Positions 1 through 8,564 of a stretch of 64,000 bases of DNA are shown here, one piece after another. A program made the position numbers and the translations under genes. Position 1 is the first letter of the stretch, and the number at the start of each line of letters is the position of its first letter. Where the stretch lies: NCBI RefSeq assembly GCF_003633895.1, contig NZ_RBID01000013.1, positions 124,001-188,000 on the forward strand, written 5' to 3'. Below the pieces are notes generated by a model. That model saw nothing but the letters and a program-made list of their open reading frames with translations, ran no database searches and was not told the origin of the DNA. This DNA is from Vogesella indigofera. GTDB lineage: Bacteria > Pseudomonadota > Gammaproteobacteria > Burkholderiales > Chromobacteriaceae.

Positions 1-1400
1 TGCACGTTGTGCATGATCAGGTCGGCGCCGGCGTCGGCCATGCCCAGCTGGTCGAACATGGTCGACAGCCGCTGCAGCAGCAGCTCGTTGTCGTGGTTGT
101 TGCGGATCAGCTGGCTGGCGACGCCGTCGCCGAGCACCTTCTGCCCCTGCGCGTAACAGGTGCGCGCGAACTCCATTTTTTCCTCGGCCGACAGCTGGTC
201 CAGCTGCGGCAGGCGCTCGGCGGCGGACTGCAGCAGCTTTTCCGCCTGCTGCTTGTTGCCGCTGTGCTGCTGGATCTGGCTGTCGAGCACGTCGGCCATC
301 CACTCGCCTTCCGGCTTGTACTTGTAGTCGCGGCGCAGCGAGGCCAGCGTCTTCATCGCCTCGCCCTTCTCGCCGCAGGCCAGCTGCGTGCGCGCCAGTG
401 TCGCGTACAGTACCGGGTTGCGGTGCCAGCTGGCCTTGGACAGCTCCAGCGTGGTGCCGTAGGCGTCCTTCGCCTGCGCCAGGTCACCGTTTTCCAGCGC
501 CACCTCGGCCAGCGCCTTGTGGCGGCGTACCGTCGCCGGCGACAGCTCGGTGGCGCGCTTGAGCACCTGCTGCGCCTGCGCCAGCTCGTGGTTGCCCTGG
601 TACAGCCGCGCCAGCCAGTCGTAGGCCTCCATCACGTGCTCGTTTTCCATCACGATGTGGTGGAACATCGCCAGCGCCGGCTCCACCTGCTTCAGCGAGG
701 CCAGCGACTTGGCCATGCCCAGCTGCGCCCACGGCAGTTCGCGGATCTTCAGCACCTGCTCGTACAGCGCGCGCGCGGTGTCGTAGTCGCCGATCTTCAG
801 GCTCAGGCTGCCCTTCAGCTTCATGAAATCGAGGGTGAACTCGCTGCGCTCGCCGATCTTCTTGTTGCAGGCGTCGATGGCGGCCAGGTACTCGTGGTTC
901 ATCAGCGCCTCGTCGACGAAACGGAAGGCGTCGCGGCGGCGCATCGCGCGCTCCAGCCGCTCGGCCAGCACCTCGCCGGTGAACGGCTTCAGCAGGTAGT
1001 CGTCCGGCACCAGCTCGGCGGCGGAGATCACCTTGGCCGCGCGGCGCTCACCGCTGACGATCATGAACACGCAGGACTGCTTCAGCAGGTTGCGCTCCTT
1101 CGCCTCCTCCAGCAGGTAGAGGCCGTCATTGCCGGTGCCGAGGTCGAAATCGCACAGCACCACGTCGAAGTCGTAGCGCATCAGTTTCACCAGCGCGTCG
1201 CTGGCCTTGCCGGCGTACTCCACCTTCTCGGCGCCGAACGACGCCAGCGTCATCGCCAGCGCGCGCTGCATCTCCGGCACGCTGTCGACGATCAGGAACT
1301 GCTTCTTGGCGTAAGGATTGCTGTATTCCTTGTGATGCCGGCTTTTCTGCACGCTGGTGATGGCGTTGAAGGTCGAGGAGTGGATCGGCTGCTCGCTCAT
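1..1400 (-). CDS. Response regulator (CheY-like receiver) with TPR tail, C-terminus outside window
   Basis: My own translation of the minus strand from an ATG at 1400 is open to the window edge (about 466 residues). After about 32 disordered residues comes a receiver domain: FLIVDS at about 35-40, the likely phospho-acceptor Asp near 84 in CDFDLG, and the switch Lys in LLKPF. The first acidic-pocket position carries a single Asp followed by Ser. The rest is alpha-helical and fits tetratricopeptide repeats (for example ALYEQVLKIRELPWAQLGMA). It has no DNA-binding or enzymatic output, so it probably signals by protein contact. A ribosome site (AAAGGGGA) precedes the start. It lies 37 bases after uvrD and may be co-transcribed. 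The partner kinase is not in the window. Confidence 0.85.
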   Translation of the reverse strand, partial: MSEQPIHSSTFNAITSVQKSRHHKEYSNPYAKKQFLIVDSVPEMQRALAMTLASFGAEKVEYAGKASDALVKLMRYDFDVVLCDFDLGTGNDGLYLLEEAKERNLLKQSCVFMIVSGERRAAKVISAAELVPDDYLLKPFTGEVLAERLERAMRRRDAFRFVDEALMNHEYLAAIDACNKKIGERSEFTLDFMKLKGSLSLKIGDYDTARALYEQVLKIRELPWAQLGMAKSLASLKQVEPALAMFHHIVMENEHVMEAYDWLARLYQGNHELAQAQQVLKRATELSPATVRRHKALAEVALENGDLAQAKDAYGTTLELSKASWHRNPVLYATLARTQLACGEKGEAMKTLASLRRDYKYKPEGEWMADVLDSQIQQHSGNKQQAEKLLQSAAERLPQLDQLSAEEKMEFARTCYAQGQKVLGDGVASQLIRNNHDNELLLQRLSTMFDQLGMADAGADLIMHNV

Positions 1401-1437
1401 GCTCTGAATTCCCCTTTGCCGCCGTGGCGGACAGCGC

Positions 1438-3591
1438 TTACTGCGCGCTGAGTTTGTCTTTGGCGTAACGCAAATCCAGCCACTTGATGCCGTGCTCGGC
1501 AAAATTGATCTGCAGGCGCACATCGTCGCCGGCGCCCTCGGCATTGATCACCACGCCGTCGCCGAACTTGGTGTGGTGCAGGCCCTGCCCCATCTTCCAG
1601 CCGCCAAGGTTGGCCGCCAGCGGCGCCGCCGCGATGCGACCCTGCGCGTAGCCGTCGCGCGCCGGCACCGCCGTCTTTTTCACGGTAGCAGACAAAGTCT
1701 GCAACAGCTCGGCCGGCAGCTCGTCGACAAAGCGCGAACGGATCGGGTAGCGGCTCTGGCCGTGCAGCATGCGGCTTTGCGCGCAGGACAGGTACAGGCG
1801 CTTGCGCGCGCGCGTCATCGCCACGTACATCAGCCGCCGCTCCTCCTCCAGCCCCTTGCCGTCGTTCATGCTGTTCTCGTGCGGGAACAGCCCCTCTTCC
1901 AGCCCGCCGACGAACACCGCATCGAACTCCAGCCCCTTGGCCGCGTGCACCGTCATCAGCTGCAGCGCGTCGGCGCCGGCGTCGGCCTGGTGGTCGCCGG
2001 CTTCCAGGCTGGCCTGGGTCAGGAATTCGATCACCGCCATCGCCGGCTCCTGCGGCAGGAAGCCCAGCGCGGCGTTGACCAGTTCGTCGAGGTTGGCGAG
2101 GCGCTCCTCGCCGTCCTTGCGGTCGGCCTCGTACATCGCGCGCAGGCCGGACGCGTCGATGATCAGGCTGATGGTTTCCGCCAGGCTCAGCGCCTCGCAG
2201 CGCTGGCGCAGGCTGTCGATCAGGCGCACGAACTCGGCCAGTTTGCCAGCGGTGCGGCCGCCGCCGGCGCCGCACAGCGCCTGCCACAGGCTGACGCCCT
2301 GCTCGCGGCTGGCGGTCTGCAGGTTTTCCACGCTGCGCGCACCGATGCCGCGCGCCGGCACGTTGATCACGCGCAGCAGCGCGTTGTCGTCCTCGGGATT
2401 GGCGACCAGCCGCAGATAGGCCAGCGCGTGCTTGATCTCCTGCCGCTCGAAGAAGCGCAGCCCGCCGTAGATGCGGTAGGCGACGCCACTTTGCACCAGC
2501 ACGTGTTCGAGGATGCGCGACTGCGCGTTGGAGCGGTACAGCACCGCCATGTCGGCCAGGTTCCAGCCGTCGCGCGCCAGTGCCTTGACCTCGTCGACGA
2601 TGAACTGCGCCTCCTCGCCATCGGAGTAGGCCTCATACAGGCGGATCTTGTCGCCGGGGCCGGCGTCGGTCCACAGGCTCTTGCCGAGACGGCCGTCGTT
2701 GCGCTCGATCAGCGCGTTGGCCGCGTCCAGAATGGTGCCGGCCGAGCGGTAGTTCTGCTCCAGCCGGATCGGGCCGGTCACGCCGTAATCGGACAGCAGC
2801 GCGCGCATGTTGCCGACCTCGGCGCCGCGGAAGGCGTAGATCGACTGGTCGTCGTCGCCGACCGCGAACAGCGCGTTGTCCGGCCCGGCCAAGAGCTTCA
2901 GCCACGCGTACTGCAGGCGGTTGGTGTCCTGGAACTCGTCGACCAGCACGAAGCGGAAGCGGTTGCGGTAGTGCTCGGACAGCGCGGCATTGCGGCTGAG
3001 CACCTCGTAGCTGCGCAGCAGCAGCTCGGCGAAATCGACCACGCCTTCACGCTGGCACTGCGCGTCGTAGGCGGCGTACAGCTCGATCAGCTTGCGGGTG
3101 TACGGGTCGTGCGCCGACAGCTCGCCGGCGCGCACGCCGGACTCCTTCTGGCCGTTGATGAACTGCTGCACCTGCTTGGGCGGGAATTTCTCGTCGGAGA
3201 TGTCGAGGCTCTTCAGCAGGCGCTTGATCGCCGACGACTGGTCGCCGGAATCGAGAATCTGGAAGGTCTGCGGCAGGCCGGCGTCGCGGTAGTGCACGCG
3301 CAGGAAGCGGTTGCACAGGCCGTGGAAGGTGCCGATCCACATCGTCCTGACGTTGACCGGGATCATCGCCGCCAGCCGCGTCTGCATCTCGCGCGCCGCC
3401 TTGTTGGTAAAGGTCACCGCCAGGATGCCGGCCGGGCTGGTCTGCCCGGTCTGCAGCAGCCAGGCGATGCGCGTGGTCAGCACCCGCGTCTTGCCGCTGC
3501 CGGCGCCGGCCAGCACCAGCGCGCTCTTGGCGGGCCAGGTGACGGCGGAGAGTTGTTCGGGATTGAGACCGGCGAGCAGATCGTTATTCAT
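1438..3591 (-). CDS. uvrD: DNA helicase II UvrD
   Basis: A 717-residue superfamily 1A 3'-5' helicase for nucleotide excision repair and mismatch repair. Walker A GAGSGKT is at 29-35, motif II reads VDEFQDTN, motif III GDDDQSIYAFRGA, and motif VI VAMTRARKRL. Length and colinearity match E. coli UvrD (720 aa). The C-terminal tail (GLHHTKFGDGVV followed by GIKWLDL) is the UvrD-specific Tudor-like domain, which separates it from Rep. One exact copy of the GCGGCCAACCTT repeat is embedded near residue 659, read as Ala-Ala-Asn-Leu. The ATG start gives MNNDLLAGLNPEQ, aligned with the family start. Confidence 0.97.
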   Translation of the reverse strand: MNNDLLAGLNPEQLSAVTWPAKSALVLAGAGSGKTRVLTTRIAWLLQTGQTSPAGILAVTFTNKAAREMQTRLAAMIPVNVRTMWIGTFHGLCNRFLRVHYRDAGLPQTFQILDSGDQSSAIKRLLKSLDISDEKFPPKQVQQFINGQKESGVRAGELSAHDPYTRKLIELYAAYDAQCQREGVVDFAELLLRSYEVLSRNAALSEHYRNRFRFVLVDEFQDTNRLQYAWLKLLAGPDNALFAVGDDDQSIYAFRGAEVGNMRALLSDYGVTGPIRLEQNYRSAGTILDAANALIERNDGRLGKSLWTDAGPGDKIRLYEAYSDGEEAQFIVDEVKALARDGWNLADMAVLYRSNAQSRILEHVLVQSGVAYRIYGGLRFFERQEIKHALAYLRLVANPEDDNALLRVINVPARGIGARSVENLQTASREQGVSLWQALCGAGGGRTAGKLAEFVRLIDSLRQRCEALSLAETISLIIDASGLRAMYEADRKDGEERLANLDELVNAALGFLPQEPAMAVIEFLTQASLEAGDHQADAGADALQLMTVHAAKGLEFDAVFVGGLEEGLFPHENSMNDGKGLEEERRLMYVAMTRARKRLYLSCAQSRMLHGQSRYPIRSRFVDELPAELLQTLSATVKKTAVPARDGYAQGRIAAAPLAANLGGWKMGQGLHHTKFGDGVVINAEGAGDDVRLQINFAEHGIKWLDLRYAKDKLSAQ
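1606..1617 (-). repeat. DUS-like 12-mer inside uvrD
   Basis: Exact GCGGCCAACCTT on the minus strand, in the uvrD reading frame as Ala-Ala-Asn-Leu. Confidence 0.85.
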
Positions 3592-3647
3592 GGGGCAGGC
3601 TTTGAGGTGACGCGCAAAACGCCGATTCTACACCACCACCCGCCCGC

Positions 3648-3683
3648 ACAAGGTTGGCCGCAACGCATTGCGGCCAACCTTGT
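3648..3683. repeat. DUS-like inverted-repeat hairpin (perfect 16-bp stem)
   Basis: ACAAGGTTGGCCGCAA, a four-base loop CGCA, then the exact reverse complement. Both arms contain the GCGGCCAACCTT 12-mer. It sits just past the stop codon of the DUF2061 gene and before uvrD. That is the position of a transcription terminator, though no strong U-tract follows. Neisseria places pairs of its uptake sequence in the same way. Confidence 0.9.
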
Positions 3684-3697
3684 CGCCACCGGCGCGC

Positions 3698-3928
3698 TCA
3701 ATGGGCGTGAAAAAAGCCGTGCCGGCCGGCGCTGACGCGATCCGGTGCGCCCTGCCGCCGCGCGCGGATGCCGTCCCACGCCTTCTCGTGGAAGTAGTAG
3801 GCGACGGTATTCACCAGCGGCTCGACCAGTGCCAGCAGGCTGGCGATGCCGAAGCTGCCGGTCAGCAGATAGGCCACCGTGAACGCCACGCTGAAGTGGC
3901 AAATGGCGAAAGTGATGGTCTTGAGCAT
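3698..3928 (-). CDS. Small DUF2061-family inner-membrane protein
   Basis: 76 residues. The first two thirds form two hydrophobic helices (ICHFSVAFTVAYLLTG and SLLALVEPLVNTVAYYFHEKAW), the pattern of the DUF2061 family (PF09834). The C-terminus is short and His-rich (HGFFHAH). Function is unknown in the family. A good ribosome site (GGGAGG) lies a few bases before the ATG, and a short AT-rich stretch near 3980-4015 could be its promoter. It is transcribed toward uvrD, with the hairpin at 3648-3683 between them. Confidence 0.8.
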   Translation of the reverse strand: MLKTITFAICHFSVAFTVAYLLTGSFGIASLLALVEPLVNTVAYYFHEKAWDGIRARRQGAPDRVSAGRHGFFHAH

Positions 3929-4162
3929 GATGGCCTCCCGGCTGACTGGCGATGTGGTACAGGGGGATGATAGCCAGTCGCATTCAATAGTTAAAATTGA
4001 ATGTTTTTAGCCAATCGATAGCCAAGATTCGGATCGGGATGCCGTGCCCGCAGCCAGGCAAGGCGGCGACCGCGGGGGGAGGCAATTGCGGCAGTAAACC
4101 CCGTCGCCCGTGGTCGGCCGCGCGCAGGCAACAGGATGCGGCTCAGCCGGTGCACGACAGGC
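3929..4162. other. Gene-free spacer upstream of the DUF2061 gene
   Basis: No convincing coding sequence. Open frames here have arginine- and proline-rich antisense-type composition and no ribosome sites. The only features are a short AT-rich segment (about 3980-4015, with the small inverted repeat ATTCAA...TTGAAT) that could hold the promoter for the 3698-3928 gene, and the terminator next to it. Confidence 0.5.
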
Positions 4163-4200
4163 AAAAAACGTGGCCGCCAGGCAGCAAGGCCGGCGGCCAC
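4163..4200 (-). terminator. Rho-independent terminator of the oxygenase gene
   Basis: On the minus strand GTGGCCGCC pairs with GGCGGCCAC across a 13-base loop (4170-4200), followed by a CGTTTTTTG run. It lies about 80 bases after the stop codon of the 4283-5125 gene. Confidence 0.8.
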
Positions 4201-4282
4201 ATTGTTGGCTACGCGCGCCACCCAAACAGCGGGAGTGCCGGCGCTCGGCCGGCGGCCAGGGGTGGCCGCACGCCGCAGTCGT

Positions 4283-5125
4283 TCAGGTCTTGACGCCCAG
4301 TTCGCGCAGGCGCTCGTCGAGGTAGGCACCGGCGCTGTAGCGCGCCGACAGCACCACCTCGTCGCGCGGGTGCAGGAACAGCGGCAGCGACACCCGGCTC
4401 TTTCTCGCGCCGTCGCCGGTCGGGTTCACCACGCGGTGCTGGGTGGACGGGTAGTAGCCCTGCGACGCTTCCTGCAGCATGTCGCCGATGTTGATGATCA
4501 GCATGCCGAAGTCGCACGGCACGTCGATCCAGTTGCCGTCCATGTCCTGCACCTGCAGCCCCGGCTCGTTGGCGGCCGGCAGGATGGTCAGCAGGTTGAT
4601 GTCGCCGTGCGCGGCGGCGCGCAGTGAGCCGGCCGGCTCGTCGCCGGTCAGCGGCGGATAACGCAGCACGCGCAGCAGCGTCTTGTTGCTGCCCTTTATC
4701 ATGCCGGACAGCGGCTCGCTGTAGTTGGCCGCAATCGCGGGCGGCGTGTACTGCTCCACCCAGCCCAGCAGCTCGGCCGCCAGCGCGTTGGCGGTGTCGT
4801 AGTACTGCATCGCGTCGGCCTTGAGCTGCGCCGGGATGCGCCCCCACGGGTAGACATGGAAGTATTCCTTGATGTCCTTCTGCGTCGCGCCCTTGGCGGT
4901 TTCCGAGATCGCGGTGGAGAAATAGCCGTCCTGCTTCTCGACCGAGAACGCGTAGTCGTGCTTTTGCTCGCTGTCGAAGAAGGCCAGCCAGTCGCGGTAG
5001 ATGCTTTCCACCAGCTGCTGCGGGATGGGGTGGTTGACCAGCACGCCGAAGCCGGTTTCGTGCAGGCTGCGGGTGAATTGGGCTGCCGCATCGGCGGCGC
5101 GGTAGTCTACAACGCGTACATTCAT
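4283..5125 (-). CDS. Isopenicillin-N-synthase-like Fe(II)/2-oxoglutarate oxygenase
   Basis: 280 residues with the double-stranded beta-helix oxygenase layout. The iron ligands are visible as His-x-Asp in AAHGDINLLT and a distal His in TQHRVVNP, and the 2-oxoglutarate or substrate Arg is in SRVSLPLF. The N-terminal half has the GFGVLVNHPIP type DIOX_N motif. The family includes IPNS, ACC oxidase and many uncharacterised bacterial dioxygenases; the substrate cannot be read from the sequence and no biosynthetic cluster surrounds it. It is a single-gene unit with its own terminator and an upstream inverted repeat (5233-5249). Confidence 0.85.
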   Translation of the reverse strand: MNVRVVDYRAADAAAQFTRSLHETGFGVLVNHPIPQQLVESIYRDWLAFFDSEQKHDYAFSVEKQDGYFSTAISETAKGATQKDIKEYFHVYPWGRIPAQLKADAMQYYDTANALAAELLGWVEQYTPPAIAANYSEPLSGMIKGSNKTLLRVLRYPPLTGDEPAGSLRAAAHGDINLLTILPAANEPGLQVQDMDGNWIDVPCDFGMLIINIGDMLQEASQGYYPSTQHRVVNPTGDGARKSRVSLPLFLHPRDEVVLSARYSAGAYLDERLRELGVKT

Positions 5126-5232
5126 GGGAAGGGTTCCCTTGCTGAAAGTGACCGTCAGGCAATATCGGGACGGGACACGGCGGCGATTCTACACAGCCGC
5201 GCCCGCGCACGAAAGCACCCGATTTAATTTAC

Positions 5233-5249
5233 CAATGTCATTTACATTG
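5233..5249. promoter_or_regulatory. Operator-like inverted repeat upstream of the oxygenase
   Basis: CAATGT, five bases, ACATTG: a perfect 6-bp dyad in an AT-rich patch about 110 bases before the oxygenase start. It could be a regulator site; nothing identifies the regulator. The rest of the 355-base gap up to cysE holds a DUS-like repeat and the cysE terminator. Confidence 0.35.
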
Positions 5250-5367
5250 CCCGTCACGCCACATTTTGCAGCATTCATGCCATAACCATAGCACGCCGCC
5301 GGCGCGCCGCTGATGCCCGCTCACCCGCCGCGGCCCGGGCAAGGCGCCGGCGGGTAGTCTCCGCGTT

Positions 5368-5379
5368 GCGGCCAACCTT
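5368..5379 (+). repeat. DUS-like 12-mer, intergenic
   Basis: Exact GCGGCCAACCTT, preceded by TT, in the gap between cysE and the oxygenase gene. Confidence 0.85.
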
Positions 5380-5424
5380 TGCGGCGCTGGCAGAGACGGC
5401 GGTCATGCAACGCCGCAGCAGGAC

Positions 5425-5457
5425 AAAAAAAAAACGGCAAGCCGCCTGGCTTGCCGT
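5425..5457 (-). terminator. Rho-independent terminator of cysE
   Basis: Minus-strand stem ACGGCAAGCC / GGCTTGCCGT with a 4-base loop, followed directly by a run of about ten T. It lies 24 bases after the cysE stop codon. A textbook terminator. Confidence 0.95.
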
Positions 5458-5480
5458 CGGGAGTGACTGCGCGACGCGGC

Positions 5481-6263
5481 TTATACGCGCTGGTCCATGT
5501 CCAGGGCCGGGGTGCCCGGCCCCAGCTGCGCCACCACCTTGGCCGGTACGCCGGCCACCGTGGTGTGCGGCGGCACGTCGTCCAGCACCACGCTGCCGGC
5601 ACCGACCTTGGCACACTCGCCGACGCGCAGGTTGCCGAGGATCGCAGCACCGGCGCCGATCATCACGCCATCGCCGATTTTCGGGTGACGGTCGCCGCGC
5701 TCCTTGCCGGAGCCGCCCAGCGTCACGCCGTGCAGGATGGACACATTGTTGCCGATCACCGCGGTTTCACCGACCACCACGCCGGTACCGTGATCCAGCA
5801 TCACGCCCTCACCGATGCGCGCCGCCGGGTGAATATCGGCGCTCATTACTTCGGAGATGCGGTTTTGCAGGAAATACGCCAGTGTCTTTCTGTCCTGCTG
5901 CCACAGCCAGTGGGTGATGCGCTGGCTTTGCAGCGCATGGAAGCCCTTGAAGTACAGCAGCGGCGTGGAGTAGCGGTCGCAGGCCGGATCGCGGTCGTAG
6001 CAGGCGCTGATGTCGGCGCGCATCGCGCGGCTGATCTGCGGATCGGCGGCCAGCGCCTCGCGGAACAGCTCCAGCAGCGCGCGGGCGTCCATTACCGGGC
6101 TGGCCAGCTTGCTGGACAGGTGGAAGGCCAGCACGTCTTCCAGCGTGCTGTGCCGCAATACCGTCATGTGCAGGAAACTGGCCAGCAGCGGTTCGTCACG
6201 CACCGCCTGTTCGGTTTCCTGCAGGATGGCGAGCCACAAGGGATCGCGGTTTGCTTCGCTCAT
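5481..6263 (-). CDS. cysE: Serine O-acetyltransferase
   Basis: Makes O-acetylserine from serine and acetyl-CoA, the first step of cysteine synthesis. It has 260 residues. The N-terminal helical domain begins DPLWLAILQETEQAV and the C-terminal left-handed beta helix is built from hexapeptide repeats (IHPAARIGEGVMLDHGTGVV onward), with the acetyl-CoA end PPHTTVAGVPAKVV. The open frame runs further upstream, but the ATG at 6263 with AGAAAGGCAG before it gives the family-type MSEANRDP start. It lies 70 bases after rng, so it may belong to a maf-rng-cysE transcript, and it ends at a strong terminator. Confidence 0.95.
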   Translation of the reverse strand: MSEANRDPLWLAILQETEQAVRDEPLLASFLHMTVLRHSTLEDVLAFHLSSKLASPVMDARALLELFREALAADPQISRAMRADISACYDRDPACDRYSTPLLYFKGFHALQSQRITHWLWQQDRKTLAYFLQNRISEVMSADIHPAARIGEGVMLDHGTGVVVGETAVIGNNVSILHGVTLGGSGKERGDRHPKIGDGVMIGAGAAILGNLRVGECAKVGAGSVVLDDVPPHTTVAGVPAKVVAQLGPGTPALDMDQRV

Positions 6264-6333
6264 TTCTACTGCCTTTCTGTTGCTGCCACCCTGCCAACGT
6301 GGCGGCAGCCCTGCTGCTTTACAACAGCCACAC

Positions 6334-7830
6334 TTACAGCAACACCACGTCAAACTGTTCCTGGCTGTAGGTGGCCTCCACCGACAGCGAGATCGGCTTG
6401 CCGATGAAGTCGATCAGCATCGCCAGACTCTGCGATTCCTCGTCCAGCAGCATGTCGATCACGCTCTGCGACGCCAGGATGCGGAAGCCCTTGGCCTCGA
6501 AGCGGCGCGTCTCGCGCACGATCTCGCGCTGGATCTCGTAACACACCGTCTGCGCGGTCTTGATCTCGCCGCGGCCCTGACACACCGGACACGACTCGCA
6601 CAGCACGTGCGCCAGGCTCTCGCGGGTGCGCTTGCGCGTCACCTCCACCAGCCCCAAGCTGGTGAAGCCGTTCAGCGTCACGCGGGTGCGGTCGCGCGCC
6701 AGCGCCTTGGCCAGCTCCGCCAGCACCGCCTCGCGGTGTTCGGCGTTATCCATGTCGATGAAGTCGACGATGATGATGCCGCCGAGGTTACGCAGCCGCA
6801 GCTGGCGCGCCAGTGCCAGCGTCGCTTCCAGGTTGGTCTTGTAGATGGTCTCGTCGAAGTTGCGGTTGCCGACAAAACCGCCAGTGTTGACGTCGATGGT
6901 GGTCATCGCCTCGGTCTGGTCGATGATCAGGTAGCCGCCGAACTTCAGGTTGACGCGGCGCGACAGCGCCTTCTCGATCTCGGTCTCGATGCCGTGCAGC
7001 TCGAACAGCGGCCGCTCGCCGCTGTAGCGCTCGATCTTGTCCACCGCCGACTGCACGTAGGCCTCGGCAAATTCGACCATCCTGCCGTAGTTCTCGGTGG
7101 AGTCGACGATCACCTTTTCGGTATGGTCGCTGACCATGTCGCGCAGCACGCGCACCGCCAGCGGCAGATCGTCGTACAGCAGGCTCTTGGCCGGCAGATG
7201 CTGCGACTTGTAGCGGATGTCCGACCACAGCTTGGACAGGTACTCGACGTCGGCACGCAGCTCTTCGTCGGTGGCGGTCTCGGCACTGGTGCGGATGATG
7301 TAGCCGCGCGGGCTGCCGTCCGGCAGCAGCTTTTCCAGCCGCGCCTTCAGCGACAGGCGGTCGGCCTCGACCTCGATCTTCTGCGAGATGCCGATGTGTT
7401 CTTCCTGCGGCAGGTGCACCAGGAAACGGCCGGCGAGGCTGATCTGCGTCGACAGCCGTGCGCCCTTGGTGCCGATCGGATCCTTGATCACCTGCACCAG
7501 CACGGTCTGGCCCTCGAACAGCATCTTCTCGATGCGCTGCGGCTCGCTCGGGTGCTGGCGCTGTTCCAGCACGTCGGCGATGTGCAGGAAGGCGGCGCGC
7601 TCGAAGCCGATCTCGATGAAGGCGCTCTGCATGCCGGGCAGCACGCGCTTGACCTGGCCCAGATAGATGTTGCCGACGATGCCGCGGCTGGCGGCGCGCT
7701 CGATGTGCAGCTCCTGCACCACGGCGTCTTCCAGCACCGCGACCCGGGTTTCCTGCGGCGTGATGTTGACCAGGATCTGCTCTTTCGGACGCGGCAGATC
7801 GCGTGGCAGGGGAATCGGTTGTTGCAGCAT
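6334..7830 (-). CDS. rng: Ribonuclease G
   Basis: 498 residues aligned end to end with E. coli RNase G (489). An S1-type domain lies near 40-120 (GIVGNIYLGQVKRVLPGMQ), followed by the catalytic core with GGYLIIDQTEAMTTIDVNTG and IIIVDFIDM (Mg-binding Asp residues), then the zinc-link CESCPVCQGRG and the C-terminal QEQFDVVLL. It is a 5'-end-dependent endonuclease for 16S rRNA 5' maturation and mRNA turnover. The start has a short extension relative to E. coli. It follows maf by 15 bases, the maf-rng pairing common in proteobacteria. Confidence 0.96.
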   Translation of the reverse strand: MLQQPIPLPRDLPRPKEQILVNITPQETRVAVLEDAVVQELHIERAASRGIVGNIYLGQVKRVLPGMQSAFIEIGFERAAFLHIADVLEQRQHPSEPQRIEKMLFEGQTVLVQVIKDPIGTKGARLSTQISLAGRFLVHLPQEEHIGISQKIEVEADRLSLKARLEKLLPDGSPRGYIIRTSAETATDEELRADVEYLSKLWSDIRYKSQHLPAKSLLYDDLPLAVRVLRDMVSDHTEKVIVDSTENYGRMVEFAEAYVQSAVDKIERYSGERPLFELHGIETEIEKALSRRVNLKFGGYLIIDQTEAMTTIDVNTGGFVGNRNFDETIYKTNLEATLALARQLRLRNLGGIIIVDFIDMDNAEHREAVLAELAKALARDRTRVTLNGFTSLGLVEVTRKRTRESLAHVLCESCPVCQGRGEIKTAQTVCYEIQREIVRETRRFEAKGFRILASQSVIDMLLDEESQSLAMLIDFIGKPISLSVEATYSQEQFDVVLL

Positions 7831-7845
7831 GGTGGCCTTTCGCGC

Positions 7846-8442
7846 TCAGGGCAGGGTGATGTCAAAGGCCGCCAGCAGTTGCGCGGTTTCAAAGACGGGC
7901 AGACCGACGACGCCGGTGAAACTGCCGGAAATGTGCTGCACGAAAACCGAGGCCTTACCCTGAATACCATAGGCACCGGCCTTGTCGAATGGTTCGCCGG
8001 TATCGAGATAGCGCTCGATCTCGGCGTCAGTCAGCGGCTTGAAGGTGACATCGGTGCAGCTGGTGGCGATCTCGGTGCGCTCGCCCTCGCGAATCGCCAC
8101 GCTGGTCAGCACTTGGTGGGTGCGCCCGGAAAAGGCGCGCAGCATGCGGAAGGCGTCGTCGGCGTCGGTCGGCTTGCCGAAGATCTCGCCGTCCAGCACC
8201 ACGGTGGTGTCGGCCGACAGCAGCGGCCGCGACGGCAGCCCCAGTGCCTGTGCCACGCTCCAGCCGGCGGCGGCCTTGTCGCGCGCCAGACGCTGGGTGT
8301 AGCCGACGGCGTCCTCGCCCGGCTGCACCGTCTCGTCGACGTCGGCGTGCACGCGCTCCAGCTGGAAACCAAGTTGTTCGAGGATCTCGCGGCGGCGCGG
8401 GCTGCCGGAGGCCAGATAAAGACGGATCTTTCGGGAATTCAT
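7846..8442 (-). CDS. maf: Maf/YhdE nucleotide pyrophosphatase
   Basis: 198 residues from the ATG at 8442; the frame is open further upstream but that part is not Maf-like. The signature SGSPRRREIL is at about 10-20, followed by DVDETVQPGE, the second half SADTTVVLDGEIFGKP, and GAYGIQGKASVF. The family hydrolyses non-canonical and pyrimidine NTPs (dTTP/UTP subgroup) and has been linked to septum control. It is first in a maf-rng operon. It is separated from the divergent chemoreceptor by a 305-base gap holding one DUS-like repeat and an AT-rich stretch. Confidence 0.92.
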   Translation of the reverse strand: MNSRKIRLYLASGSPRRREILEQLGFQLERVHADVDETVQPGEDAVGYTQRLARDKAAAGWSVAQALGLPSRPLLSADTTVVLDGEIFGKPTDADDAFRMLRAFSGRTHQVLTSVAIREGERTEIATSCTDVTFKPLTDAEIERYLDTGEPFDKAGAYGIQGKASVFVQHISGSFTGVVGLPVFETAQLLAAFDITLP

Positions 8443-8552
8443 GAGCGGGCAATCTGCAAAGGGAAACGCAATGACCACAAGATTACCAGAGCGGGCCAGT
8501 GCCGGATATGTTGGCCGCGTGCGCTGGCAGGCGGCCGGCGGCACGCCGCGTT

Positions 8553-8564
8553 GCGGCCAACCTT
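8553..8564 (+). repeat. DUS-like 12-mer, intergenic
   Basis: Exact GCGGCCAACCTT flanked by TT and GT, between maf and the chemoreceptor. A degenerate inverted copy (TGTTGGCCGCG) lies about 40 bases upstream near 8509-8519. Confidence 0.85.

Noticed and set aside
1492-3735. Long plus-strand open frame across uvrD
   Set aside because: It is antisense to a clear UvrD and is rich in Arg, Gln, Val and Ala as expected of the complement of high-GC codons. No ribosome site or family match.
3929-4282. Several short open frames between the DUF2061 gene and the oxygenase
   Set aside because: Overlapping frames on both strands, Arg/Pro/Gly-rich, without ribosome sites, and a terminator occupies the middle.
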